The notes beneath the pieces are model-generated. The model was not told where the DNA came from. It did not search any database and was given only the letters and a program-made list of their open reading frames with translations. Shown here in pieces: positions 33,710 through 41,527 of a stretch of 41,615 nucleotides of DNA (positions are counted from its first letter, which is position 1; each line of letters begins with the position of its first letter). A program made the position numbers and the translations under genes. Origin of the DNA: Planctomycetota bacterium (GTDB taxonomy: Bacteria > Planctomycetota > UBA1135 > GCA-002686595); NCBI GenBank assembly GCA_002862085.1, contig PKCK01000103.1:1-41615 (forward strand), given 5' to 3'.

Positions 33710-35068
33710 ATGAATGGCAACGAACAAGACGTCCAGGCCTTCGAGAAGACGAACGTAGCGGGTGGCAGCGCGCTGCCGCTGGTCACCGGCCTCGCCGGCC
33801 TCGGCTGCGCCGCTGCGGCGATCGGCACAGCCATCGTTCCCGCCTCGATGGGCGGCTTACATCAGATCTCCAGCATCCTCGAGCGAGTTGGACTCCAGGA
33901 GGGGCCACTGGCTCTCTTCGGGTTCGGCCTCTGCGCACTCGCCGCCACGATGTGGCGCGCGAGTGGTGCCACGGCCTCCGCACGGGCGAGCGAGGAGGCG
34001 TCGCTGATCGGCCAGCAGATCCTCGGCGATCTCGGCGCTCAGAGCGCCGCGCTGGCGGGTCTCCGGGCCGAGCTCGGTGTCGCGCGCACGGAACTCGCAG
34101 ACCTGCGCCAGGAGACCAGCGCCTTCTCCGCCGACGGCGGCAACGCCGCGAACAACCCCATGTTCCGCATGGCGGCGAGCCTCGACCAGCTCGGCGCCCA
34201 CGTGAGCGCTCGCATCGACGCGACCCGCGCTGAATTCCTCGAGGCGATCGAGGGGATCACCGCACGCGTCGATCAGCTGAAGGAGGCGGAAGGCGGGAAC
34301 AGCGCGTCCCGGGAGGCTGTCGAGCAGCGCGCGCTGATCGGGGACCTGCGCGATGCCCAGGTCGAAACCGCCAGGATCACTGCGCTGTCCGCCGCCGAGA
34401 ATCGTGACCGGTTGAACTCCGTGCACAGCGAGATCGCGGAGCTGATCGAGACCGTGGCGAACATCGCGCGGCCCGCGGAGGAGCCCGCCAAGGAGACCGA
34501 CGAGATCCTCGAGGAAGCCGACCCGGAGGCCTCCGCGCGCTTCGAAGGGGTCACATCGGCTGGATTCGAGGTCGAGGACCAGGCCGCGGAGGGCTTCGCG
34601 CCCGTCACGCCGCCCGCGCCCTTCGGCCTGCCGTTCGAGACCTCGGAGCAGGCCCCTCACCAGGCGCCCGCCGCCCAGGGGCCTCCCCGGGATCTCGCCG
34701 AGGAGCCCTTCGAGCCCGAGGCGCCCACGAACCAGGCTGTCACCTTCGACCCGACGCCCACTTTCGAGCAGGCGCTCGGGTCCACCGATGACACCGCTCG
34801 GTCTTTCGAGGACGGGGGCTCGGCTGTGGCCGAGGAGCTCCTCGAGAACGTTCGAGCGGACGAGCCCGGGCCGCCGATGCCCGCTCTGCCCTTCGGATCG
34901 GAGCTGACCGAGATCGCCCCGTCCTCGACGGAGGAGCCGCCGGCTCCCCTGCCTGCGCCCAGCGAGGGGCTCGATCTCCTCGACGAGATGCAGGACGACT
35001 GCGCAAGCCCTGCAGATCTCACGCCGCCTCTGTTCCCCGAGCTGGGCCCCGATCTCGGGAACTCGTGA
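33710..35068 (+). CDS. Membrane-anchored protein with helical midsection and long acidic Pro-rich tail, unknown function
   Basis: A 452-residue protein that I do not recognise. Two hydrophobic segments lie near the N-terminus (PLVTGLAGLGCAAAAIGTAI at about 23-42 and GPLALFGFGLCALAATMW at about 64-81). About 190 residues of alpha-helix follow, with heptad-like leucine/alanine spacing (LAGLRAELGVARTELADLRQ), probably a coiled coil. The last 200 residues are disordered-looking, rich in E, P, A and D, and end without a motif. The topology of two helices plus a cytoplasmic coiled coil and acidic tail resembles envelope organising or chemoreceptor-like scaffolds, but no signalling motif is seen. 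ATG 33710 is preferred because it directly precedes the hydrophobic region; the open frame upstream to 33401 overlaps ptsI on the other strand. The 252-base gap to ptsI should hold both promoters. Confidence 0.7.
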   Translation: MNGNEQDVQAFEKTNVAGGSALPLVTGLAGLGCAAAAIGTAIVPASMGGLHQISSILERVGLQEGPLALFGFGLCALAATMWRASGATASARASEEASLIGQQILGDLGAQSAALAGLRAELGVARTELADLRQETSAFSADGGNAANNPMFRMAASLDQLGAHVSARIDATRAEFLEAIEGITARVDQLKEAEGGNSASREAVEQRALIGDLRDAQVETARITALSAAENRDRLNSVHSEIAELIETVANIARPAEEPAKETDEILEEADPEASARFEGVTSAGFEVEDQAAEGFAPVTPPAPFGLPFETSEQAPHQAPAAQGPPRDLAEEPFEPEAPTNQAVTFDPTPTFEQALGSTDDTARSFEDGGSAVAEELLENVRADEPGPPMPALPFGSELTEIAPSSTEEPPAPLPAPSEGLDLLDEMQDDCASPADLTPPLFPELGPDLGNS

Positions 35069-35077
35069 CACGCCCCT

Positions 35078-35124
35078 GAACGAAGCGAGGGGAGCCGGCT
35101 CTCGCAGCCGTCTCCCTTCGTTTC
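35078..35124. terminator. Bidirectional hairpin between convergent genes
   Basis: The left arm GAACGAAGCGAGGGGAGCCGG up to 35100 pairs, with a small bulge, with the right arm at 35106-35124 (AGCCGTCTCCCTTCGTTTC). It lies between the stops at 35068 (plus) and 35156 (minus). T/C-rich sequence on the right side makes it a plausible terminator in both directions. Confidence 0.6.
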
Positions 35125-35155
35125 GTCCACGAGCCCGAGGCGGGCTCACCGGCTC

Positions 35156-38100
35156 TCAGGACGTCTCGTCGTCCTTGCTGAAGAGCTTGCGGAACGGGTT
35201 GTTGGCGGGCATCTGCTCGCGCTCGTTGAGCTTGCGCAGGTCCACGCGCTCGCCGCGATCGAAGCGATCGCCCGGGCCCCCACGTCGCGGGCCGCCGCGG
35301 CCGCGCGCGCCCCCTCGACGCGAGGACGAGGTGGCCGCCCCGGCGGCGCCATCGCGGCGCCAGATCCGGCCCGCCGGCCCCTTGGGCTGAGCAGCCTCAC
35401 CGCGGCCGCGACCCCGGCCGCGGCCGCGCCCGCCGCGCCGTGAGCGGCGTCCGCCACCCCGGCGACCACCGTCGCCGGCGCCGCCGCCTTCGCCCTCCGG
35501 CGAGGGCACGCCCTTGAGCGAGAGGGCCAGACGGGACGAGCTCCCGTCCACGATCCGCGCGCGGACCGACTGACCGATCGAGAGCAGCTCGCGCGCGTCG
35601 CGCACGTAGCGGGTCGCGATCTCCGAGATGTGGAGCATCGCGTCCTGCTTGCGGCCGACGTCCACGAACGCACCGAAGCTGGCCACGTTGGTGACGACGC
35701 CCTCGATGACGCGGCCCGCCTGGAGACGGATCGGATCGGTGTTCTCCGAGATGAACTCGGGGGCCCGGTTGCGACCCCGCGGATCGCGGCCGGGGAAGCT
35801 CAGCTCGCGCATCAGGTCGCGCCAGGTGAACTCGTCCACTTCGAAGTTCTGCCTGCGCAGCCCCTTCGTCGCGCCCGGTCGGCCGAGGGACTCCTCGACG
35901 CTCCCCCCGGCGCTCTCCAGGAGCTGGCGCGCGAGCTGGTACTGCTCGGGGTGCAGGGAGGTTCGGTCGAGGGGCTCCGGCGAACGGCGGATGCGGAGGA
36001 AGGCCGCGACGCTCGCCCACTGGGCCTCGGTCAGGATGCCCTCCGCTCGGATCTGCTCGCGGGACTCGATCTCCCCCGCGTCGCGCCTGTCCGCCAGGCG
36101 CTTCGCCGACTCCTCGTCGAGGCCGGGGAGGTGCTCGATGACCGAGCGCGGCACCGTGTCGAAGTCACAGCCGACGAAGGCGACGGCCGAAGCGACCGCC
36201 TCGTCGAGGACTCGCTTGAGGTTCGCCTTGCTGACGAGACGCTGCTCGGGGCCGAGGCCGAGCTGCTTGGGATCGACCTTCAAGAACTCCGCCATCGGGT
36301 CCTGGAGGCGGCGCCCCATGCTGACGGCGAGGCGCGCGCCGATCGAGAGGCCCTCGAGCTCCACCCGCGCCCTCGGGCCGTTGGCGTAGCTCGTCGCGCC
36401 CGCGTCGTTGACGACCATCACAGCGGCCGCGCCGCCGGCGGCGCGGATGGCAGTGCGGACGCGGTGAACCGCAGCACGCGCGGCCTTCCCGGATCCGGCT
36501 GCGATCGCCTCCGGGCCGTGCTCCTGAAGGAGCTGGACGATGTCGGCGCCGAGCGCCGCCTCGTCCTTGTCCCCGACCTCGACCTTGGCGTCGCCGAGGA
36601 CGCGGCCGTTGCCATCGAGGAAGGCGAAGGTGAGATCACCCTTGGCGCTCACGTCCAGACCAGCGACCGGAACCCGCCCGAAGAAAGGGGTCAGGAGGAG
36701 CTGACGGAGATGCGACTGGACGAAGCGCAGCGCCTCGGCGTCACAGCGTTCCTTGATCTCGAGGCGGATGTCCTCCTCGATGACCGGGAGCAGCCGCTGG
36801 GCCAGGGCCTTGCGCGCGATGTCGTCCAGAAGCGCGTCGAACTCGGGGCGCGTGTGCTTGCCGAGCGAGGCGCGCACGCGGCCCATGACCTCCTTGGGCT
36901 CGAGCTCGATGAAGGTGTTGATCACGCGCTCCTTCTGGGCCTGGCGGATCGCCGTCAACTTGTGCCCCTGGAGCTGGCGCAGCGGCGCCTTCAGCTTGAG
37001 GAGGTTCTTGTGTCGCCCCGCCTTCTTCTCGTCGACGATGGCGCGGACGCGAAGGACGCCCTTCTTGCGCATGACGCGGCGCACGTGGCCGCGAAGGCGC
37101 GCATCGCGCCCGACGCGGTCGGACAGGATCCGCACCGCGCCCGCGAGGGCCTCGGACTCGGTGTGCACACCTTTGTCAGGGTCCACGAAGGGTGCGCAGA
37201 GCTTCGAGAGCTCCGGCGTCACGGCGACGGGCTCGGGTCGTTGGGCCGGAGTCACAGCAGGCTGTGCGGCCGGAGTCCCTGCGGACTGCGCGTCGGCATC
37301 CGGGGCCTCCGCGGCCGGGGCCTCTGCGGCCGGGTCCTCCGCTGCCGGGGCCTCCGCGGCCGGGGCCTCCGCTGCCGGGGCCTCCGCTGCCGGGGCCTCC
37401 GCGGCCGGGTCCTCCGCGGCCGGGGCCTCCGCGGCCGGGGCCTCTGCGGCCGGGTCCTCCGCTGCCGGGGCCTCCGCGGCCGGGGCCTCCGCTGCCGGGG
37501 CCTCCGCTGCCGGGGCCTCTGCGGCCGGGGCCTCTGGTTCGCCAGCGGACGCGGCCTCGTCCGACGCCGACGTGTCCGCGGCGGGCGCATCCCCCGCCGC
37601 GCTGGGCGCTTCGTCCGGGGACTCGGCGGGTCCGGCTGCCTCGTCCCCCGGCCTCTCTTCTCCGGGCAGCTCCGCGTCGTGCGCGAGTTCGTCGGGCGCG
37701 TCGCCCATGCCGTCCTCACCGGCCCCATCGTCCGCCTGCTCGGCCGCCGCTTCGGTCGACTCCTCGGGAGCCGCTTCGGCCGAGGCGTCCGCGGACGCCT
37801 CCTCGTCGGCCCCGGGACTCACCGCGACCGGAGCCGCGCCAGGGGCGGCATCCTGGGCGGGTGCGTCCTCCTTCGGCGCGGCGGACTTCGGCCGCTTCTC
37901 GCGCGGGACCGCCTCGACGATCAGATCCGCGAGGGCGCCGAGGCCGCGGTCGAGGGCGAGCTGGACCTCCGGCTCGGGCCGGCGGTACGGAATGTAGAGA
38001 TCCTCCAGCTCGAAGCGCTCCATGCAAGACCGCACGTCGTCGAGGGCCTTCGCCGGCAGGTCCTCGATGCGCTCGAGCGCGCGCAGGATCGTGCCTCGGC

Positions 38101-38305
38101 GACGGTCGAGTTCCTCGAGTTCCTCCCGGCGGTGCTGCACGCGGCGGACATGGGCCTCGGACATCGCGCCGGTGCGCGCGCGCCGGAAGCGACCGATGAA
38201 CGGAGCGCTGAGGCCCGCGTCGAGCATCTCGAACACGGCCTGGACGGACGGGACGTCGGTGGAGAACTCCTTCGCGAGGGTCTCCAGGATGGGCTGGGCA
38301 GTCAC
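35156..38305 (-). CDS. tex: Tex-family S1 RNA-binding transcription accessory protein with a large repetitive insert
   Basis: A 1049-residue Tex/YqgF-helix-hairpin-helix-S1 protein, linked elsewhere to transcription and RNA binding; ordinary Tex has about 720-790 residues. The N-terminal Tex domain (PFIGRFRRARTGAMSEAHVR, ELEDLYIPYRRP) is split by about 230 low-complexity residues (about 137-365), including 15 consecutive EAPAA/EDPAA pentapeptides. The chain then resumes with FVDPDKGVHTESEALAGA, the YqgF-like domain (AGLDVSAKGDLTFAFLDGNG), helix-hairpin-helix segments (IEHLPGLDEESAKRLADRRD) and an S1 domain (GRVIEGVVTNVASFGAFVDV, KQDAMLHISEI). An RGG-rich tail of about 120 residues follows. 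I start at GTG 38305, giving VTAQPILETLAKEF at the family's usual beginning; the open frame reaches a GTG at 38482 but adds only unconserved residues. No Shine-Dalgarno site is obvious. Confidence 0.9.
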   Translation of the reverse strand: MTAQPILETLAKEFSTDVPSVQAVFEMLDAGLSAPFIGRFRRARTGAMSEAHVRRVQHRREELEELDRRRGTILRALERIEDLPAKALDDVRSCMERFELEDLYIPYRRPEPEVQLALDRGLGALADLIVEAVPREKRPKSAAPKEDAPAQDAAPGAAPVAVSPGADEEASADASAEAAPEESTEAAAEQADDGAGEDGMGDAPDELAHDAELPGEERPGDEAAGPAESPDEAPSAAGDAPAADTSASDEAASAGEPEAPAAEAPAAEAPAAEAPAAEAPAAEDPAAEAPAAEAPAAEDPAAEAPAAEAPAAEAPAAEAPAAEDPAAEAPAAEAPDADAQSAGTPAAQPAVTPAQRPEPVAVTPELSKLCAPFVDPDKGVHTESEALAGAVRILSDRVGRDARLRGHVRRVMRKKGVLRVRAIVDEKKAGRHKNLLKLKAPLRQLQGHKLTAIRQAQKERVINTFIELEPKEVMGRVRASLGKHTRPEFDALLDDIARKALAQRLLPVIEEDIRLEIKERCDAEALRFVQSHLRQLLLTPFFGRVPVAGLDVSAKGDLTFAFLDGNGRVLGDAKVEVGDKDEAALGADIVQLLQEHGPEAIAAGSGKAARAAVHRVRTAIRAAGGAAAVMVVNDAGATSYANGPRARVELEGLSIGARLAVSMGRRLQDPMAEFLKVDPKQLGLGPEQRLVSKANLKRVLDEAVASAVAFVGCDFDTVPRSVIEHLPGLDEESAKRLADRRDAGEIESREQIRAEGILTEAQWASVAAFLRIRRSPEPLDRTSLHPEQYQLARQLLESAGGSVEESLGRPGATKGLRRQNFEVDEFTWRDLMRELSFPGRDPRGRNRAPEFISENTDPIRLQAGRVIEGVVTNVASFGAFVDVGRKQDAMLHISEIATRYVRDARELLSIGQSVRARIVDGSSSRLALSLKGVPSPEGEGGGAGDGGRRGGGRRSRRGGRGRGRGRGRGEAAQPKGPAGRIWRRDGAAGAATSSSRRGGARGRGGPRRGGPGDRFDRGERVDLRKLNEREQMPANNPFRKLFSKDDETS
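37310..37534 (-). repeat. 15-bp minisatellite inside tex (15 units) with an embedded 100-bp duplication
   Basis: Fifteen head-to-tail 15-bp units encode EAPAA or EDPAA. Units differ mainly at synonymous positions (GCGGCC or GCTGCC) and at one Ala/Asp codon. Bases 37300-37399 are repeated without a mismatch at 37420-37519, an offset of exactly 120 bp or eight units. The array is therefore a recent duplication within an older array and keeps the reading frame. Confidence 0.9.
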
Positions 38306-38602
38306 GGGTTCGGGGACCGCTCCGCACGCTGTGCGCCGGAGGGCAGTGAGGTCGCAGGTGGCGCGACGCTCGTCTCTGGTGTGGGGAACTGGCAGCGGCC
38401 GCAGGAAGAGTGCGCGGACCGCTCGAAGGGAGGCGCGAGGAGACTCGCCGCGGGGAGAGCCTGCACAGGAATGGAATACCACATTCCTCCAGGCCCGTGG
38501 GGCCAGGACGCACGGCGCGAGAACGAAGCGCGGAGGCCAGGATCGTGTCTCCCCTGCCCCCGCGGTGCCCCGCGGCCCTGGGCGCTCGGAGCCGGACGCC
38601 GG
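38306..38602. other. 297-base gap upstream of tex, with one short inverted repeat
   Basis: This is the stretch between the tex start and the stop of the beta-propeller-like gene. The only structure I see is AGGAATG at 38467-38473 facing CATTCCT at 38482-38488, in a locally AT-richer patch, possibly an operator or hairpin. The tex open frame extends into it as far as 38482, but the translated residues look non-coding. Confidence 0.4.
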
Positions 38603-39628
38603 TCAGGCCGGGAGCTCGAAGACCGAGACGCGGGTCTCCTCCGCCAGCAGTCCGGCGCCGTCGACGACGGTCCAGGCGATCTTCTCGTCGAGCCCGGGAA
38701 CCGTCCAATCCCCCAGGGGACGGCCGGTGACGGCGTCCACGGCCGCGAGCAGCGCACGGCGCTCGACGTAGATCTTCCCGCTGTCCCCGGTGATCGAGAC
38801 GTCGGGCAGGTCGTCCACCGGCTTGGTCTCGAGGATCCGGAACCACAGCGGCCCCTCGCCCGGCCCGCCGTCGGCTCGCAGCGCGACCAGGCTCAGGGTG
38901 TCCCGCGGCCCCTCGTCGGGGTGCCGCGCGAGCTGGGTGATGAACTCCATCCGGTCGGCGTCCTCCAGCATCGTCTCGAGATCGGCGGTCACGAGCGCCA
39001 CGGTGTTGCCCGTGCAGTCGAGATCGCGGATCACCGGGAGCGACGGCGAAACGATATGGCCGTCGAACTGGCCCGTATCGGCATCGAGGCGCGCCACTCC
39101 GTACTTGCCCGTCTCCGGGTTCGACACGGTGACGAAGACGCTGCCCTGATCGCGAGCGATCCCGTGGTACCGCTCCCCCTCGCGCTCGTAGCGCCAGCGT
39201 TCCTGGAGGTCGAGCGGGTCGATCCCCCAGACCGTCCGCGCGTTCGCGCAAACCACCACGTCGGGACGCACCACGGCGTCGTCGAAGGGCTCGATGTCCG
39301 CGGCCTCCAGGAGTTCGCCATCAGCGGCGGCCATGCGCACCATCCGATGACCGCCCTGGCTCGGCCCGAGGACCAGGACCTGCCCCTTCTGTCCGATACC
39401 CGCGCCGAAGCCCCGGCCATAGCCGACCTCGCAGGGGGCGATCCAGAGACGCTCACCCGTGGCGCGGTCGAAGGCGCCGAGCTTGCCCGGGATCACATCG
39501 TCGAGCCACTTGCCGCCTGCGGGCGGGTCGTAGCCATGGAGGAGCACGGGGCCGGTGGGCCCGAAGGCGATCCCGTCCACCTCGTTGTCGAGCTCTCGGC
39601 TCCAGCGACGCTTGGCCGTGTTGGTCAT
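38603..39628 (-). CDS. Cytoplasmic PQQ-/WD-like beta-propeller protein, unknown function
   Basis: A 341-residue protein without a signal peptide. It is made of repeated four-stranded blade-like segments of the type GKLGAFDRATGERLWIAP, GSVFVTVSNPETGKYGVARLD and KIYVERRALLAAVDAVTGRPLGDW. The phrase A.D..TG..LW is typical of PQQ-like quinoprotein propellers, but no PQQ or metal site is clear and the blade count (about six to seven) is uncertain. A sensor, chaperone or interaction role is possible. ATG 39628 is chosen because TACCAT lies six bases upstream and the earlier in-frame residues (to 39793) are arginine-rich and overlap the divergent gene. It is transcribed toward tex; whether they share a transcript is unclear because a 297-base gap separates them. 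Confidence 0.7.
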   Translation of the reverse strand: MTNTAKRRWSRELDNEVDGIAFGPTGPVLLHGYDPPAGGKWLDDVIPGKLGAFDRATGERLWIAPCEVGYGRGFGAGIGQKGQVLVLGPSQGGHRMVRMAAADGELLEAADIEPFDDAVVRPDVVVCANARTVWGIDPLDLQERWRYEREGERYHGIARDQGSVFVTVSNPETGKYGVARLDADTGQFDGHIVSPSLPVIRDLDCTGNTVALVTADLETMLEDADRMEFITQLARHPDEGPRDTLSLVALRADGGPGEGPLWFRILETKPVDDLPDVSITGDSGKIYVERRALLAAVDAVTGRPLGDWTVPGLDEKIAWTVVDGAGLLAEETRVSVFELPA

Positions 39629-39634
39629 CGCGGG

Positions 39635-39640
39635 ATGGTA
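39635..39640 (-). promoter_or_regulatory. Putative -10 element TACCAT, 6 nt before the beta-propeller gene
   Basis: Minus-strand TACCAT then CCCGCG precedes ATG 39628, with no Shine-Dalgarno site. It supports this start over the longer open frame. Confidence 0.4.
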
Positions 39641-39757
39641 TCCGCTCCCGTCGCGCGCTCCATCGCGCGGCCCCGGATCCGTCCGTGTGGATCCGAACTC
39701 CCGTGACGCAGCGTCGCCGGGGGCGCGCACGGCCCTCGACCCGGACGCGCGACGCGC

Positions 39758-39763
39758 TACTCT
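39758..39763 (+). promoter_or_regulatory. Putative -10 element TACTCT, 8 nt before the DUF2293 gene
   Basis: TACTCT followed by CCCGGGCC precedes ATG 39772. Together with TACCAT on the other strand it defines a compact divergent promoter region of 143 bases. Confidence 0.4.
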
Positions 39764-39771
39764 CCCGGGCC

Positions 39772-40476
39772 ATGGGGCCGGCCACGAACGCAAGAGACGA
39801 GGAGGAGGCGCTGGAGGTCCGGCCCGGGCCCGAGGAGCGCACGGTCATCGACCGCAGCGGCGCACGGCGGCGGGTGCCCGAGGACTGGGCCCTCCTGGAG
39901 CCGGGGGACGCCGCCGCGACGCGCAGGGTCAAGAAGGCCGGACCGCACTGGACCGTGAAGGTCGAGCGGCGACGGCGCATGGTGAGCCTCGGCGTCTGGG
40001 CGCCGGCGGCGACCATCGACTCCGTCGCCCGGGATCTGGAAGCCGAGCGCGCGGACCCGCGCTACCAGCGAAGGCTCGATCAGGGCCGCGCGCGGCGAGC
40101 ACGAGAGCAGGAGGCCTATGTGGAGACCTTCGAGGGAGCGGTGCGCGCGTTCCTCGACTTCGATCTTCGTCACCACGAGCTCGAGGCCGACCTCGCGAGA
40201 GCCATCGCCCGTCACGCGACCCCGGTCGGGAGCGGGACCGTGGCTCGCACCGCCCGCATCCCGGTGGAGCGCCGGGCCGAGGCCGCGACGATCGCCTGGA
40301 TGCGCCACCGCACCACCGCCTACGACTCGATGAAGATCGCGCGAGTGAAGGGCCGTCGGCGCGAGGTACGCAGGCTCCTGGCCTCGCGCTCCCGCGAGCT
40401 CCTGGACGCTTACCGTCGCGGGGACGCGGTCGATCCTTCTCTCTGCCCCGTCGCGAGGGCGCTGGGTCCGGGATGA
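39772..40476 (+). CDS. DUF2293 domain protein
   Basis: A 234-residue basic cytoplasmic protein. The C-terminal third matches the DUF2293 pattern as I know it: RRAEAATIAWMRHRTTAYDS, MKIARVKGRRREVRRLLASR and SRELLDAYRRG. That domain is of unknown function and is found in bacteria and fungi; its many conserved arginines and histidines suggest nucleic-acid binding (inference). The first part includes VPEDWALLEPGDAAATRRVKK and a KVERRRRMVSLGVWAP strand block. I start at ATG 39772, supported by TACTCT eight bases upstream; the open frame extends 29 residues further into the divergent promoter region. It is followed by the CDF transporter after 90 bases. Confidence 0.82.
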   Translation: MGPATNARDEEEALEVRPGPEERTVIDRSGARRRVPEDWALLEPGDAAATRRVKKAGPHWTVKVERRRRMVSLGVWAPAATIDSVARDLEAERADPRYQRRLDQGRARRAREQEAYVETFEGAVRAFLDFDLRHHELEADLARAIARHATPVGSGTVARTARIPVERRAEAATIAWMRHRTTAYDSMKIARVKGRRREVRRLLASRSRELLDAYRRGDAVDPSLCPVARALGPG

Positions 40477-40566
40477 CGGCGATCCCCCACCGCGGCGCGC
40501 TCCGCGCGGCGACTTCCGGAGTCGTTCACTGGACGCCTGCGCATCACGCCTGTCTGCTGCCGATCG

Positions 40567-41523
40567 ATGGCTGAGCGCGAACAGACCCTGCGCCGCGCCG
40601 CGCGCCTGAGCGTGGGCGTCGGCGTGATCATCCTCGCCCTCAAGGTCGGGGCCTGGGTCGCGAGCGGCTCCACCGCCGTCCTCTCGGACGCCATCGAGAG
40701 CATCGTCCACGTCCTCGCCACGGTCGTGATGCTCGCGATGCTCCAGTACAGCCAGAAGGAGCCCGACAAGGAGCACCCCTACGGCCACGGCAAGGCCGGC
40801 AGCTTCTCGGTCGGCTTCGAGGGCGGCCTCGTCGCCCTCTCCGGAGTGCTCGTCCTCGTCACCGTCGTCGAGCGCATCCTGACGGGCCACGAGATCGCCG
40901 ACCTGACCTACGGCATCCTCGGGACCCTGGTGGCCACCGCCGTGAACCTCGCCCTCGGGCTCCATCTCGTGCGCACGGGCCGGCGCGAGCAGAGCGAGGT
41001 CCTCGTGGCGGACGGCCAGCACGTGCTCGCGGACGCGTGGACCAGCGTCGGGGTGGTCGCGGGGCTGGTGCTCGTGTGGCTCACCGGTCTGGAGTGGCTC
41101 GACTGGGCGGTGGCCGCGGTCGTCGGTATGCACCTCCTCCTCGTCGGCGCGCGCCTCGTCCGCAGCGGGATCGCGGGCCTGATGGACGAGGTCGATGAGG
41201 CCGACTACGCGACGGTCGTCGCCGCCGTCAATCGCGTGCGGGAGCCCGACTGGCTCGACATGCACGACCTGCGCCTGCGCCGCGTCGGAGACCTGATCCA
41301 CGTCGACTTCCACCTCGTGGTCCCCGCCGAATGGACCATCGCCCGCGGGCACGAGGTGTCCACCCTGCTCGAGGAGGCGGTGCTCGCCGAGCTCGGCTCC
41401 GAGGGCTCCGTCCTCGTCCATCTCGATCACCCCGGGTCGGTCGAGGGGCTGGAGCGAACCGCCCCGGGCGCCGACTTCTCCATCCCCGCCGCCCTGCGCC
41501 GGGGCCAGCCCCGCCGCCCCTGA
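40567..41523 (+). CDS. Cation diffusion facilitator (CDF) family metal transporter
   Basis: A 318-residue inner-membrane exporter of divalent metal (zinc, iron, manganese or similar) with six predicted helices and a C-terminal cytoplasmic metal-sensing domain (about 210-300). Helix 2 carries LSDAIES with D41, and the loop after it has EHPYGHGKAGS. Helix 5 carries QHVLADAWTS with H152 and D156 as transport ligands. In FieF-type members helix 2 reads DxxxD; here the position four after D41 is serine, with a glutamate at 44, so the site is D-x3-S / H-x3-D. This may change the metal preferred. The C-terminal domain has DWLDMHDLRLRRVGDLIHVD, expected for CDFs. ATG 40567 starts the protein directly before helix 1; no upstream promoter hexamer is evident. 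Confidence 0.93.
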   Translation: MAEREQTLRRAARLSVGVGVIILALKVGAWVASGSTAVLSDAIESIVHVLATVVMLAMLQYSQKEPDKEHPYGHGKAGSFSVGFEGGLVALSGVLVLVTVVERILTGHEIADLTYGILGTLVATAVNLALGLHLVRTGRREQSEVLVADGQHVLADAWTSVGVVAGLVLVWLTGLEWLDWAVAAVVGMHLLLVGARLVRSGIAGLMDEVDEADYATVVAAVNRVREPDWLDMHDLRLRRVGDLIHVDFHLVVPAEWTIARGHEVSTLLEEAVLAELGSEGSVLVHLDHPGSVEGLERTAPGADFSIPAALRRGQPRRP

Positions 41524-41527
41524 ACCC

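Noticed and set aside
37310..37534. Possible CRISPR array
   Set aside because: The units are contiguous 15-bp coding repeats without spacers and keep the tex reading frame.
35630..39706. Very long plus-strand open frame (1358 codons) opposite tex and the beta-propeller gene
   Set aside because: It is a shadow of the high-GC codon bias of the real minus-strand genes: composition is arginine/leucine/glycine-rich with no recognisable domain, while both minus-strand frames encode known folds.
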